Source: Candidatus Nitrotoga sp. 1052 (GTDB taxonomy: Bacteria; Pseudomonadota; Gammaproteobacteria; Burkholderiales; Gallionellaceae). From it: a stretch of DNA of 46,964 bases. The notes below the pieces were generated by a model. That model ran no database searches. It was given only the letters and a program-made list of their open reading frames with translations, and was not told where the DNA came from. A program made the translations under genes and the position numbers. The stretch spans positions 1-46,964 of the forward strand of contig NZ_CAKMHQ010000023.1 of assembly GCF_927312905.1 (NCBI RefSeq), written 5' to 3'. Positions 1-7,308 of the stretch are shown here, piece after piece (the stretch's first letter is position 1; every line of letters starts with the position of its first letter).

Positions 1-46
1 GCGGTCTTGATCTGTATCCGGTTCAGGCTACCCATAGGAAAGTCGG

Positions 47-295
47 ATGAACCAAAAATTAGGGCGCTGATTTATGAAGTGAGGTGACAGGATGGCGCAT
101 ATCTTTACAGACTTTCGCTTGACAAAGGATATGAGGTCATCGGCGCATCAAGAGATGCCATAGCCTCTTCTTTCAGCAACCTGAAGAATTTCGGCATTTT
201 GAACAAGGTGACCACTGCTTCGATGGCCATTACTGATTTTCGAAGCATCCTTCAAACCTGAATCCGCCACATATTATTGGCTCGGCGTGCTCAAG
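47..295 (+). pseudogene. Decayed GDP-mannose 4,6-dehydratase copy (5' remnant)
   Basis: Reading from base 61, the frame gives RALI..V, then an in-frame TGA at 85-87, then QDGAYLYRL, LDKGYEVIGASRDA, FSNLKNFGI and SMAITDFRSIL, ending at a second stop at 259-261. This is the N-terminal Rossmann region of a GDP-mannose dehydratase: the TGA falls on the glycine of the nucleotide-binding SGQDG motif. An ATG at 47 lies one base out of frame with the rest, so the start carries a frameshift as well. Past 261 a faint out-of-frame match may run to about 295. The sequence is clearly different from the intact gmd just downstream (SRDA/SFSNL type rather than KRRASLFN type), so it is a second, distinct copy in decay and not a recent duplicate. 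Confidence 0.75.
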
Positions 296-461
296 TAAAA
301 ATTGAGACAATCATTGATAACATGTGCATCTCGGCCAGTAATGTAATTCCCGCTTACTCACCATCAATTATTCGGTATCATTTTTCAACTATTTCTTCAC
401 TGACGGCCATATCTACCAAGACTGTATGGCTGGCTATGAATATTGTCAGGTATTACCTTCT
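296..461. other. Gene-free stretch before gmd
   Basis: AT-rich sequence between the dehydratase remnant and gmd. I see no convincing coding sequence, hairpin or repeat. A short open frame runs through it into gmd (277-480), but it is out of frame with gmd and resembles nothing I know. The promoter of gmd-fcl probably lies here, but no clear -35/-10 pair could be assigned. Confidence 0.4.
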
Positions 462-1547
462 ATGCAAAAAATCGCTCTAATCACTGGTGTGACAGGACAA
501 GACGGCGCTTACCTGGCCGAATTTCTGTTGAAAAAAGGCTACATCGTGCATGGCATCAAGCGCCGTGCTTCTTTGTTCAACACAGACCGCATTGACCACT
601 TGTATCAAGATCCTCATGTCAGCAATCGCAATTTCATTTTGCACTACGGTGACATGACTGACTCAAGCAGTCTGATTCGCATTATTCAGCAAGTTCAACC
701 AGACGAAATATATAACCTAGCCGCGCAAAGCCATGTGGCTGTGTCGTTCGAAGAGCCGGAATATACTGCCAACTCCGATGCATTAGGTGCCTTGCGTGTG
801 CTTGAAGCCATTCGCATTCTGCATTTAGAAAAGAAAACACGTTTCTATCAAGCTTCGACCTCTGAACTATATGGCTTGGTGCAAGAATCGCCACAAAAGG
901 AAACCACTCCATTTTATCCACGCTCACCTTATGCAGTGGCCAAATTATATGCCTACTGGATAACCGTCAATTATCGTGAGGCCTATGGCATTTATGCCTG
1001 CAATGGCATCTTGTTCAACCACGAATCTCCCATACGCGGCGAAACCTTCGTTACCCGCAAGATTACCCGCGCCTTGTCGCGCATCAAGCTGGATCTCCAG
1101 GATTGCCTCTTTCTGGGAAATTTGGATTCCTTACGTGACTGGGGACATGCCAAAGACTATGTTGAAATGCAATGGCTGATGCTGCAACAGGACAAAGCTG
1201 AAGATTTTGTCATCGCCACCGGTGTGCAATACAGTGTGCGTGATTTTGTGATTGCGGCAGCAGAAGAACTCGGCATCCAAATACATTGGGAGGGAACGGG
1301 CGTAGATGAGAAAGGCTATGATGCAGCAGGAAAATGCATCGTGGCAGTTGATTCACGCTATTTTCGGCCGACCGAGGTCGAAACCTTGCTGGGGGATGCG
1401 ACCAAGGCGAAAGAGAAGCTGGGATGGACGCCAAAAATCACTTTCAAGGAGCTGGTGGCCGAAATGGTAAGAGAAGACCTCAAGGGCGCTGAACGAGACG
1501 AACTGGTCAAGAAGCACGGGTTCTCAGCGTATGATTATCACGAATAA
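462..1547 (+). CDS. gmd: GDP-mannose 4,6-dehydratase
   Basis: Converts GDP-D-mannose to GDP-4-keto-6-deoxy-D-mannose in the cytoplasm, the first step to GDP-L-fucose and related sugars. The 361-aa protein has the extended-SDR Rossmann motif [10 protein letters not shown] at about residues 9-18, the active-site region STSELYG, the catalytic YxxxK in SPYAVAK, and the family motif [18 protein letters not shown], here with isoleucine in place of the usual arginine (SPIRGE). The length is normal for the family. The open frame extends 12 codons upstream, but the ATG at 462 gives the usual family start ([12 protein letters not shown]). It overlaps fcl by 17 bases, so the two are co-translated and act in sequence. 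Confidence 0.95.
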   Translation: MQKIALITGVTGQDGAYLAEFLLKKGYIVHGIKRRASLFNTDRIDHLYQDPHVSNRNFILHYGDMTDSSSLIRIIQQVQPDEIYNLAAQSHVAVSFEEPEYTANSDALGALRVLEAIRILHLEKKTRFYQASTSELYGLVQESPQKETTPFYPRSPYAVAKLYAYWITVNYREAYGIYACNGILFNHESPIRGETFVTRKITRALSRIKLDLQDCLFLGNLDSLRDWGHAKDYVEMQWLMLQQDKAEDFVIATGVQYSVRDFVIAAAEELGIQIHWEGTGVDEKGYDAAGKCIVAVDSRYFRPTEVETLLGDATKAKEKLGWTPKITFKELVAEMVREDLKGAERDELVKKHGFSAYDYHE

Positions 1548-2484
1548 TCCGATCGACAAGCAAGCCAAAATTTATGTGGCTGGCCATCGCGGGATGGTGG
1601 GCTCGGCTATTGTGCGCCGTTTGCAGGCTGGCGATTACGCCAATATTTTGACCAGAGCACACGCTGATCTGGATTTGACGAACCAGTCTGCAGTTGCTGA
1701 ATTTTTTCTGAAGCAAAAGCCTGATTACGTTTTTATGGCTGCCGCCAAGGTGGGGGGTATTCATGCAAACAATTCCTGTCGCGCCGATTTCATCTACCAG
1801 AATTTAATGATGGAGGCGAACATCGTGCATGCGGCCTGGCAGGCTGGGGTGCGACGTTTACTGTTCCTCGGCTCCAGCTGTATTTATCCACGAGATTGTC
1901 CGCAGCCAATCAAGGAGGAATACCTGTTGACCGGCCCTCTGGAGCAAACCAACGAGCCTTATGCGATTGCCAAAATTGCGGGCATCAAGCTGTGTGAAAG
2001 TTACAACCGCCAGTATGGCACCCAATATGTTTCGGTGATGCCCACCAATCTCTATGGACCTAATGACAACTATGACTTGAACAACAGTCATGTACTGCCA
2101 GCGCTAATTCGTAAGGCGCACGATGCCAAACTGAGTGGCGACAAAGAACTCGTGGTGTGGGGTAGCGGCAAGCCGATGCGGGAATTCCTGTATGTAGAAG
2201 ACATGGCGGATGCTTGCGTCTTTCTGATGGAAAATGGTGTTGCCGATGGCTTGTTCAATGTAGGCACGGGTGAGGATGTAACGATTCGTGAATTGGCTGA
2301 AACCGTGATGAGTGTGGTTGGGTTCAAAGGCGGGATCGTGTTTAATACTTCCAAACCTGATGGTACACCACGCAAGCTGTTGAACGTCGATCGGATGCGT
2401 GCCTTGGGTTGGCAAGCAAAGACTGAATTACGTGAAGGAATTGCCAAGGCATATAAAGACTTTACGACACATGACAGACAATAA
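1531..2484 (+). CDS. fcl: GDP-L-fucose synthase
   Basis: Epimerase/reductase that turns the Gmd product into GDP-L-fucose with NADPH. The 317-aa SDR has the N-terminal motif [14 protein letters not shown], the FLGSSCIYP segment, and the catalytic YxxxK in [10 protein letters not shown], followed by [15 protein letters not shown], all typical of the WcaG/Fcl family and full length. The start lies inside the end of gmd. An ATG four bases after the stop opens a truncated glycosyltransferase frame, so fcl was once followed by at least one more gene of the same operon. Confidence 0.94.
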   Translation: MIITNNPIDKQAKIYVAGHRGMVGSAIVRRLQAGDYANILTRAHADLDLTNQSAVAEFFLKQKPDYVFMAAAKVGGIHANNSCRADFIYQNLMMEANIVHAAWQAGVRRLLFLGSSCIYPRDCPQPIKEEYLLTGPLEQTNEPYAIAKIAGIKLCESYNRQYGTQYVSVMPTNLYGPNDNYDLNNSHVLPALIRKAHDAKLSGDKELVVWGSGKPMREFLYVEDMADACVFLMENGVADGLFNVGTGEDVTIRELAETVMSVVGFKGGIVFNTSKPDGTPRKLLNVDRMRALGWQAKTELREGIAKAYKDFTTHDRQ

Positions 2485-2487
2485 GAT

Positions 2488-2562
2488 ATGTCTATTGATT
2501 CACTAGTTGCAATCGTCATTCCATCTCAACTATCAATTCTAAAGCTGATCTTCGGCACCTAA
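2488..2562 (+). pseudogene. 5' stub of a family 2 glycosyltransferase
   Basis: The ATG four bases after the fcl stop opens MSIDSLVAIVIPS, the characteristic first beta-strand of GT2 transferases (normally followed by YN and a DD motif). Homology stops at about 2526, and the frame ends at 2562 inside the convergent glycosyltransferase gene of the opposite strand. This is best read as a gene cut at a recombination junction that joined the gmd-fcl operon to the tail of the minus-strand operon. It is short, so the family call rests on 13 residues and on position. Confidence 0.5.
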
Positions 2563-3687
2563 CCGCGCTTCACTTTTGCTTTTGTTGGATCCACTAATAA
2601 CGTCTCTCATTTTGCCCAGGAAAATCTCTTTCGAGAACATCTGAGCGCGCGCTTCACAGGCATCCCTCATCTCAAGTGCCACGCCCTGTGACAGGCGACT
2701 CACAGCCGCACACATGGCGCTGACCGACACTGGCGCAGGCAGCAAAAATCCAGTCTCGCCATCCACGATAGTCTCAAGCAGTCCACCTTCGGCCACGCCA
2801 ATTACCGGTTTACCGGCAGCCATCGCTTCGATTGGCGACATGCCAAAATCTTCGTCGACGGGAACATAAATTGCAGCCAGAGCGTTGCCGATCCAATCCA
2901 GCAACTGCGCCTCGGTTTGCCATCCGGTGAAATGAATATTTGGCACACCGTTTGCCAATTGACGCAGCCGCTCATTTTCCGATCCACCCGATGCCACTAC
3001 CAGACGTTTGTCCGGCATCTTTCGAAACGCTTCGATGATCACATCAACCCGTTTGTTTGGTTCCAGCCGCGCCAGAGACAAATAATAATCACCGGTCCCA
3101 AGCCAGTGAAACCGTTTGACATCAACCGGCGGATAAATCACTACTGAATCCAGTCCAAGATAATTCTTCAGCCGTCCCTGCACATTGTGCGAGTTCGCGA
3201 TGATCTGGTCCATCTGATGCAAGGACAACTCGTATTCCCGGCGCACCAAGCCAAAAAATACCTTCAACATCGGCCGCATAAACCATGATGCGCGCGCAAG
3301 ATATACATCTCTCAAATCGTACAAGTAGCGCGGCGGCGTATGGCAATAGTATATTTTTTGGCCGGTTCGCTGATTTTTCACCGCCAGGGGCGCATAAAAA
3401 CCGCTATATATAACCGTTTCGGCATCGCGCAAAAAACCGGTGCGAAACCTGAAATTTAACATCGCGCCGGCGATACGTCCAAACCAGCGATCCACGCCGG
3501 ACGACAATGAAATCGCATCAATACTTTCCTCGCCGCTCATATGCAAAAAATCCGGATAGCAGCGCGATATCACCACACGATAATCGGCAAACTCCTCAGC
3601 CAGCATTACCGTCACCCGCTCTGCCCCGCCAGCCACCTGGAAATAGTCATAAAGAATGAATCGACCGCTGTATGGGGGCTTTCTCAT
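2539..3687 (-). CDS. Glycosyltransferase family 4 (WbaZ/mannosyltransferase-like)
   Basis: Cytoplasmic retaining GT-B transferase that adds a sugar, probably mannose or a mannose-derived sugar, to the growing polysaccharide. The protein (382 aa from this start) has the N-terminal VAGGAERV motif, CHTPPRYLYDL in the acceptor domain, YPPVDVKRF at the domain linker, and the EX7E-type motif in FGMSPIEAMAAGKPVIG. The same architecture recurs in the plus-strand gene at 31779. The open frame reaches back to 3879 inside the preceding gene. Either the ATG at 3687, with GAAG upstream, or the one at 3726, overlapping the previous stop, could be used. It is the last gene of the long operon and ends against the gmd-fcl side. 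Confidence 0.85.
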   Translation of the reverse strand: MRKPPYSGRFILYDYFQVAGGAERVTVMLAEEFADYRVVISRCYPDFLHMSGEESIDAISLSSGVDRWFGRIAGAMLNFRFRTGFLRDAETVIYSGFYAPLAVKNQRTGQKIYYCHTPPRYLYDLRDVYLARASWFMRPMLKVFFGLVRREYELSLHQMDQIIANSHNVQGRLKNYLGLDSVVIYPPVDVKRFHWLGTGDYYLSLARLEPNKRVDVIIEAFRKMPDKRLVVASGGSENERLRQLANGVPNIHFTGWQTEAQLLDWIGNALAAIYVPVDEDFGMSPIEAMAAGKPVIGVAEGGLLETIVDGETGFLLPAPVSVSAMCAAVSRLSQGVALEMRDACEARAQMFSKEIFLGKMRDVISGSNKSKSEARLGAEDQL

Positions 3688-3712
3688 ATGGTCATTCTTC
3701 AAAAATACGTGT

Positions 3713-5020
3713 TCAGTCCCAACCATACAGGATGTCTCTGTACGCCAGCACACGATGCTCCCACGAGTAGCACTCAATGGCCACGCGGTCAGCGCAAAAA
3801 GAATTCTGGAGCTTGCCGTTGCGCCAATCATTACGAAGAATACTGAGTACGTCGGCAATTGCATCTTCGGTGTTTTCAACCACTACCCCGGCCTTCACGG
3901 TCTGTATCAATTGCGCGCCCGGATCATCCCTCCCCGTCTTGATATGCAGCACAGGTTTTGCCGCACCAAGATACTCATATATCTTTCCCGGCAACTGATA
4001 GGCCTGCAGGTTCCCGATATTCAGCAGGACATCGGCTTGATGCTGCAATTCTACGCACGCGAAATGATCAATTTTTCCTATGAAGCGAACATTTGGGATG
4101 CCGTAGAATATCTTTTCAAACGCGGCGTTGTCACCGACAATCGTCAAGCTCACATCGCTCGCAGATAGACGCCTCATTGCTCTTGAAAAAATTTCCGGGC
4201 TGCGAAAGTCGGAATAAAAAGTACCGGTAAATACGATATTCATGCTGCCGGCCGGCAATACATCAACTGTTCGGCTCGCAGTCGCACTCTGCACGGAAAA
4301 TCCCTGCGGCACACAAATGAATTTTTGCGGGTCCGTAATGTGATGTCGACTTCGAAGCAGATCCTGCACATGCTCATTCGTCAAAACAACCCGATCAGCC
4401 TGTTTCAACGCATAGCCCTCGAAGGCGGAATCCGCCTTGCGGCGCCAGCGCGGCGTATACGGCGCGAGAATCGGATCAGCCAGATCAATAATCCATTTGG
4501 CGCCGGATTTTTTCCGGGCAAACAATCCAAGAAGAATATCCACCCCAGGTTCATGCGAACTGATCACTGCATCAAATTGATGCTGAGCGAGCAGGGCAGA
4601 CAACTTGCTGCGAGCGAATGGATACCACTCTGTACGCAGATCCGGAAATATCAACGCATTCAAAACGCGCCGCAACAAAATGGATATGCGCGATGTAAAT
4701 GAATTTCTCGATGAGGGCAGCAATGAAGTTTCAACCCGCGCCAACGGCTGCACGTCGGCAACTGCGGGAAGCGGTTTTGATTGCGTCAAGCGCCGCCGCT
4801 TCAGTTCTTGGGCAATCCCGGTAAAAGGCCCGGGCCAGACCCGATGCAAGACAATCTTGTCGTGCAGACCAACTGGGAAATCTGGCATTGCAGACATTTC
4901 CGGGCAAAGAACATGCAGCTCTATTCCCAATTCGGCAAGACCGTTCGCTATATAAAACCATCGAATGGACTGCGCCGCAATAATCGGAGGAAATTCGTAC
5001 GCAATTAACAGAACTTTCAA
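3713..5020 (-). CDS. Glycosyltransferase family 4
   Basis: A 435-aa GT-B protein. The N-terminus MKVLLIAYEFPPIIAAQSIR is the typical start of the GT4 acceptor domain (EFPP..GG-like). The C-terminal donor domain contains IVFTGTFYSDFRSP, SLTIVGDN, NVRFIGKIDH and GKIYEYLGAAKPVL, the last being the nucleotide-sugar binding stretch. Donor and acceptor cannot be told from sequence. Its start overlaps the wecB stop by four bases, so it is probably coupled to wecB; a ManNAc-type donor is possible but only by proximity. It has a central insertion at residues about 70-110 with low-complexity basic stretches, longer than in compact GT4 enzymes. Confidence 0.82.
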   Translation of the reverse strand: MKVLLIAYEFPPIIAAQSIRWFYIANGLAELGIELHVLCPEMSAMPDFPVGLHDKIVLHRVWPGPFTGIAQELKRRRLTQSKPLPAVADVQPLARVETSLLPSSRNSFTSRISILLRRVLNALIFPDLRTEWYPFARSKLSALLAQHQFDAVISSHEPGVDILLGLFARKKSGAKWIIDLADPILAPYTPRWRRKADSAFEGYALKQADRVVLTNEHVQDLLRSRHHITDPQKFICVPQGFSVQSATASRTVDVLPAGSMNIVFTGTFYSDFRSPEIFSRAMRRLSASDVSLTIVGDNAAFEKIFYGIPNVRFIGKIDHFACVELQHQADVLLNIGNLQAYQLPGKIYEYLGAAKPVLHIKTGRDDPGAQLIQTVKAGVVVENTEDAIADVLSILRNDWRNGKLQNSFCADRVAIECYSWEHRVLAYRDILYGWD

Positions 5021-6135
5021 GTCAACGGCCCGGCCAAAGCGTCCTTCAAGATCGCAACGATGCGCGCTGCCGCATGACCATCCCCATAAGGTGAGACACC
5101 CCGCGCCATAGCACGATAGGCAGATTCATCATCCAGCAGACGCTGCGCTTCTAAAACGATTGCGTCGAAATCAGTACCGACCAGTTTCACCACGCCTTCT
5201 TGAACAGCCTCTGGACGCTCGGTCTCGTGCCGAAGCACCAGCACTGGTTTCCCCAAAGCAGGTGCCTCTTCCTGCACACCACCCGAATCACTCAGTATCA
5301 GATACGCACGTTTCATTACCGCCACAAAAGGCAGGTAATCCAAGGGATCGCATAACACCACACGGGGGTGTTTCCCCAGCAACCGATGAGCAATCTCATG
5401 CACATTGGGGTTCGGATGCACGGGATACAATACCTGTACATCCGGATTGCGCTCCAGCAATGTAAGCAGCGCACGACAAACTCGCTCGAAAGGTTCGCCA
5501 AAATTTTCCCGGCGGTGTGCCGTTACCAGAATCAACCGCTTGGTCGGGTCAAGCACAACCGGCAGTTCCACATCCCGGTCCGCCACACTGAGCAGTGCGT
5601 CAATCACCGTGTTGCCTGTCACTGCAATATCCGCATCCGATACACCCTCACGCAACAAATTCTGACGCGAGCTTTCGGTAGGTGCGAAATGCCACTTCGC
5701 CAGCCGCCCGGCAATGACGCGGTTCATTTCTTCCGGGAACGGATTCTGCATATCCCAGGTACGCAGGCCAGCCTCTACATGTCCGAATGGAATCTTGTGA
5801 TAGAAACAGGCCAGAGCCACCGTCATTACGGTAGTTGTGTCACCTTGGGCGAGAACAACAGCGGGATTTTCTGCAAGTAGCACATCATCCAGATCGAGTA
5901 ACAGTCGTGCCGTGAGCGTAGTCAATGCCTGATTTGGCCGCATGATATCGAGATCAATATCAGGTTCCACATTGAACACCTTCATCACTTGATCCAGCAA
6001 GTGGCGGTGCTGTGCAGTTGCCAGCACACGCACATCCAATGTTGGTTCTCGCTTGAGAGCGAGAATGATGGGTGCCATCTTGATGGCCTCGGGTCGTGTT
6101 CCAACGACACAAATAACTTTATGGTTCATAGGCAT
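5017..6135 (-). CDS. wecB: UDP-N-acetylglucosamine 2-epimerase, non-hydrolysing
   Basis: Interconverts UDP-GlcNAc and UDP-ManNAc, supplying ManNAc-type donors for surface polysaccharide. The 372-aa protein carries the family hallmarks VVGTRPEAIKMAP at the start, AQGDTTTVM, GHVEAGLRT with FPEEMNR, TGNTVIDAL, TAHRRENFG, and SDSGGVQEEAP near the C-terminus. Full length. Start may be the ATG at 6135 or, two codons on, at 6129 (MNHKVI). The latter is where a second, truncated wecB copy at 7277 also starts. Upstream lie a GT-C remnant and vapBC, so transcription must either pass through vapBC or start in 6136-6241. No UDP-ManNAc dehydrogenase (wecC) is present in the window. Confidence 0.94.
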   Translation of the reverse strand: MPMNHKVICVVGTRPEAIKMAPIILALKREPTLDVRVLATAQHRHLLDQVMKVFNVEPDIDLDIMRPNQALTTLTARLLLDLDDVLLAENPAVVLAQGDTTTVMTVALACFYHKIPFGHVEAGLRTWDMQNPFPEEMNRVIAGRLAKWHFAPTESSRQNLLREGVSDADIAVTGNTVIDALLSVADRDVELPVVLDPTKRLILVTAHRRENFGEPFERVCRALLTLLERNPDVQVLYPVHPNPNVHEIAHRLLGKHPRVVLCDPLDYLPFVAVMKRAYLILSDSGGVQEEAPALGKPVLVLRHETERPEAVQEGVVKLVGTDFDAIVLEAQRLLDDESAYRAMARGVSPYGDGHAAARIVAILKDALAGPLT

Positions 6136-6241
6136 TATCCAGTGAAGCGAGGCCGCTCAACTATGAGTTGCGGTCAATTTTTTTGTCGTTCTAAAACAGC
6201 CATATTGCCAAGTAAGAGCGGGGGCTCATCCGCGTTAAAGC

Positions 6242-6376
6242 CTACTTTTTTGGGTCTTTCGGTAGCAAATATCTGCATTTTTGAAATTCGCCAACATAGC
6301 TCACAGCACCCGCGTAGTAAAAATATCCATCAGGTTGGCTAACTCTGGTCAAAACAGCATAATCAGCAACAGCCAG
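6242..6376 (-). pseudogene. 3' remnant of a GT-C/DUF2079-like membrane protein
   Basis: Immediately after the vapC stop codon, and in the same frame, 44 codons read ADYAVLTRVSQPDGYFYYAG, then AVSYVGEFQKC, and end at a stop at 6242. The spacing of ADY-V, DG and GA-SY-G matches the C-terminal region of the complete membrane protein at 7309-8907 (ADYLVISGAASDG, SGATSYLGQMQ). It therefore looks like the tail of a related gene that once stood directly upstream of wecB. There is no start and no membrane part left. The similarity is short, and I rate it as probable only. Confidence 0.5.
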
Positions 6377-6799
6377 CTAACGGGTGTCCCATGGATCCAA
6401 GAGCCCAACTCCTGTTGCCTGAAAGTCGGCGATGTTGCGAGTGATCACGGTCATGCCATGCACCAGCGCCGTGGCAGCTATCAGAGCATCGCGGTCGGAG
6501 CAGGGATCGGGCACGTGCAATTTGACGCAGCGCTGCGCGACCAGCACATCGACCGGGAGAATCCGCCCCGAAAACGTCAGCAATACCTGGCCCTCGTGCC
6601 AAGCCCGCAACAGGGTTCCCTGAGTAGGATCGCGCCGCTCGACCAACTGGATGCTAATTTCTAGTTCCAGGATGGTGATGACCGACAGAAACAGGCTATT
6701 CGCAGACACGCTGGCTGCCCACGCGATAACGTTTTTGTCGGCCTTGCCCGCCTTGGCTTTGCGCAGCTCGGAAACGACGTTGGTATCGAGCAGGTACAT
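6377..6799 (-). CDS. vapC: PIN-domain ribonuclease toxin, VapC family
   Basis: A 140-aa PIN-domain protein, expected to cleave RNA when free of its antitoxin. The acidic active-site set is complete: D5 in LLDTNVVSE, E45 in ITILELE, D104 in SDRDALIAATA and D125 in ITRNIADF. The length and spacing are typical of FitB/VapC toxins. The start codon overlaps the antitoxin stop as TGATG, so the toxin is translated only after the antitoxin. It sits inside a polysaccharide operon, between gene fragments on both sides, as a passenger module. Confidence 0.9.
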   Translation of the reverse strand: MYLLDTNVVSELRKAKAGKADKNVIAWAASVSANSLFLSVITILELEISIQLVERRDPTQGTLLRAWHEGQVLLTFSGRILPVDVLVAQRCVKLHVPDPCSDRDALIAATALVHGMTVITRNIADFQATGVGLLDPWDTR

Positions 6800-7056
6800 C
6801 AGGACAGGTCCGCCGGTTGATACAAGGGGCCGCTCAAGCGGGCAGGCTCAAAGTCGATGTCGCCACCCACGGGCATCGCCAACAACTCAACGATGCTGGA
6901 CTGGCTGTGGGTGAGCCGGCGGTAATCCTCAATGGTCAACAGTACATGCGCGGGACGGCCGCGATCGGTAATGAACACCGGACCGCTACGAGCGGCCTTT
7001 TTGGCCCGGCTTGCATCGTGGTTAAACTCTCGGCTAGAAAGGGTAGTGATAGTCAT
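6799..7056 (-). CDS. Antitoxin of the Phd/YefM type (vapB partner)
   Basis: An 85-aa antitoxin. The N-terminal half, MTITTLSSREFNHDASRAKK, followed by GPVFITDRGRPAHVLLTIEDY, is the Phd/YefM DNA-binding and dimer fold, and the C-terminal part should wrap around the toxin. The open frame begins six codons earlier, but the ATG at 7056 has an excellent ribosome site (AGGAGG about 7 bases upstream) and is preferred. It overlaps vapC by one base. A perfect inverted repeat at 7077-7096 just upstream is the likely operator for autorepression by the complex. Confidence 0.9.
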   Translation of the reverse strand: MTITTLSSREFNHDASRAKKAARSGPVFITDRGRPAHVLLTIEDYRRLTHSQSSIVELLAMPVGGDIDFEPARLSGPLYQPADLS

Positions 7057-7076
7057 GGTGGTAACCTCCTGCATTA

Positions 7077-7113
7077 ATGTAGATACGTTACTACATCATG
7101 GCGTCGAAAGCAA
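7077..7113 (-). promoter_or_regulatory. Promoter and palindromic operator of the toxin-antitoxin pair
   Basis: On the minus strand, TTGCTT (7113-7108) and TAACGT (7090-7085) are separated by 17 bases, a plausible sigma-70 promoter. The -10 box lies inside the inverted repeat ATGTAG-N8-CTACAT (7077-7096, arms perfect), which ends about 20 bases before the antitoxin start. An operator that overlaps the -10 box fits autoregulation by an antitoxin-toxin complex. The function is inferred. Confidence 0.6.
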
Positions 7114-7133
7114 TTGACTTCTGTGTTTCGTTG

Positions 7134-7277
7134 CTACAAGGGTAGCTCGGATGGTTTGATAGAGTTTAATTCGTCCCAGCCACCTTTTATCGTAGTCTTC
7201 TTTAGCGCGAGGATGACTGGAGCCATTTTTATGGCCTCTGGTCGTGTTCCAACGACACAAATAACTTTATGGTTCAT
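7134..7277 (-). pseudogene. 5' fragment of a second wecB
   Basis: An ATG at 7277, with GGGGTGG upstream, opens MNHKVICVVGTRPEAIKMAP, then VILALK: the first 26 residues of WecB with one substitution relative to the intact gene. After about 7200 the frame continues for 21 codons with no resemblance to WecB and stops at 7134. The first 38 bases are identical to those of the intact wecB (6092-6129); beyond that the two differ at many silent positions. So this is the start of a diverged wecB, cut off where the vapBC segment begins. It stands directly downstream of the complete GT-C gene. Confidence 0.85.
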
Positions 7278-7308
7278 CACCACCCCTTTTGTTGTGATCA
7301 CCACCGAG

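Noticed and set aside
277-480. Short plus-strand open frame before gmd
   Set aside because: Out of frame with gmd, overlaps its start, no known resemblance and no ribosome site; probably chance.
2088-2519. Minus-strand open frame of 143 codons over fcl
   Set aside because: Shadow of fcl, whose protein motifs are complete; composition is serine/proline rich as expected from the reverse strand.
5368-5880. Plus-strand open frame of 170 codons over wecB
   Set aside because: Antisense shadow of a fully conserved wecB; no known protein resemblance.
6172-6300. Minus-strand frame with KKVGFNADEPPLLLGNMAVL
   Set aside because: Overlaps the proposed GT-C remnant in a different frame, has no recognised relatives and no convincing start; treated as chance.
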